From Achromobacter sp. AONIH1 (lineage in GTDB: Bacteria; Pseudomonadota; Gammaproteobacteria; Burkholderiales; Burkholderiaceae_B), in contig NZ_CP026124.1 in the NCBI RefSeq assembly GCF_002902905.1, positions 1,860,001 to 1,924,000 of the forward strand: a DNA stretch of 64,000 bases, given 5' to 3'. Under the pieces are notes generated by a model. It made no database searches and had not been told where the DNA came from. It was given only the letters and a program-made list of their open reading frames with translations. Below, piece by piece: positions 63,805 to 64,000 of this stretch; position 1 is the stretch's first letter, and each line of letters begins with the position of its first letter. The position numbers and the translations under genes are program-made.

Positions 63805-64000
63805 ATGGCTCGTCCGTGGCTCGCGCACTATCCGCAAGGTGTTCCCCAAGAGATTTCCACCGAGGGCTATGCCTCGCTGGTCGATTTGCTGGACAGGGCC
63901 TGCCAGCGCCATGCGGCCCGAACCGCCTGCACGGCGATGGGCACCGACATCAGCTACGCCCAGCTCGACGCGCATGCCCGCGCCTTCGCCGCGTGGCTGC
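63805..64000 (+). CDS. fadD: Long-chain fatty acid-CoA ligase, N-terminal part (runs off the window)
   Basis: 65 codons before the window ends. The start ATG follows TGGAGG. The sequence begins M-A-R-P-W-L-A-H-Y-P-Q-G-V-P and continues with Y-A-Q-L-D near 55; the Y-P-x-G-V-P opening and Y-x-x-L-D spacing are typical of FadD-type acyl-CoA ligases. The catalytic domains lie outside the window, so the call rests on the N-terminus alone. Confidence 0.75.
   Translation, partial: MARPWLAHYPQGVPQEISTEGYASLVDLLDRACQRHAARTACTAMGTDISYAQLDAHARAFAAWL

Overview
The window is one contiguous stretch of a high-GC betaproteobacterial chromosome, most likely from the Bordetella/Achromobacter branch of the Alcaligenaceae. 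The evidence is the complete division and cell-wall (dcw) cluster with murE and murF fused into one gene, an intact pagP, Bug-type solute-binding proteins with TctA/TctB permeases, the zapA-6S RNA order, and betaproteobacterial rRNA sequences. Every name rests on reading motifs and synteny; no database was searched.

Layout. 1-3,840 (minus strand): a gamma-glutamyltransferase-family enzyme and a tctB-tctA permease pair. 3,841-4,336: a structured intergenic region. 4,337-11,546: housekeeping genes, namely a coiled-coil protein, zapA, 6S RNA, a SIMPL-domain protein, lgt, ilvD, a small cytochrome c, msrA, hpd and an Lrp-type regulator. 11,547-18,186: a complete rRNA operon (four candidate promoters, 16S, tRNA-Ile, tRNA-Ala, 23S, 5S, terminator). 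18,187-20,512: mostly gene-poor, with only a small membrane protein and a SWIB-domain protein. 20,513-25,521: an M20 amidohydrolase, pyrC, uup and the RNase P RNA.

25,602-44,004 is the dcw cluster on the plus strand: mraZ, rsmH, ftsL, ftsI, murE-murF, mraY, murD, ftsW, murG, murC, ddlB, ftsQ, ftsA, ftsZ, then lpxC. Most genes overlap by 4-11 bases or are nearly adjacent. Together they build the lipid II precursor, flip and polymerise it at the septum, and assemble the Z ring. dciA (minus), an M23 peptidase gene and secA follow.

48,802-64,000 is more accessory: a glyoxalase-like protein; a GntR regulator, Bug protein and thiamine-diphosphate enzyme that look like one catabolic operon; a cysteine-dioxygenase-like cupin; an SDR protein without the usual Tyr/Lys pair; a D-amino-acid dehydrogenase with its own Lrp-type regulator; a ChaC-like protein; pagP; mgtE; a thioesterase; a YeiH-type transporter divergent from a LysR regulator; a second M20 amidohydrolase; and the start of fadD at the right edge.

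I saw no CRISPR array, prophage or intact insertion sequence. The items most worth a second look are the MurE-MurF fusion, the MurD insertion, the alternative hairpins upstream of tctB, the MraZ-box array over the dcw promoter, the duplicated rRNA promoter unit, the GntR operator with its uncharacterised ThDP operon, and the non-canonical SDR.
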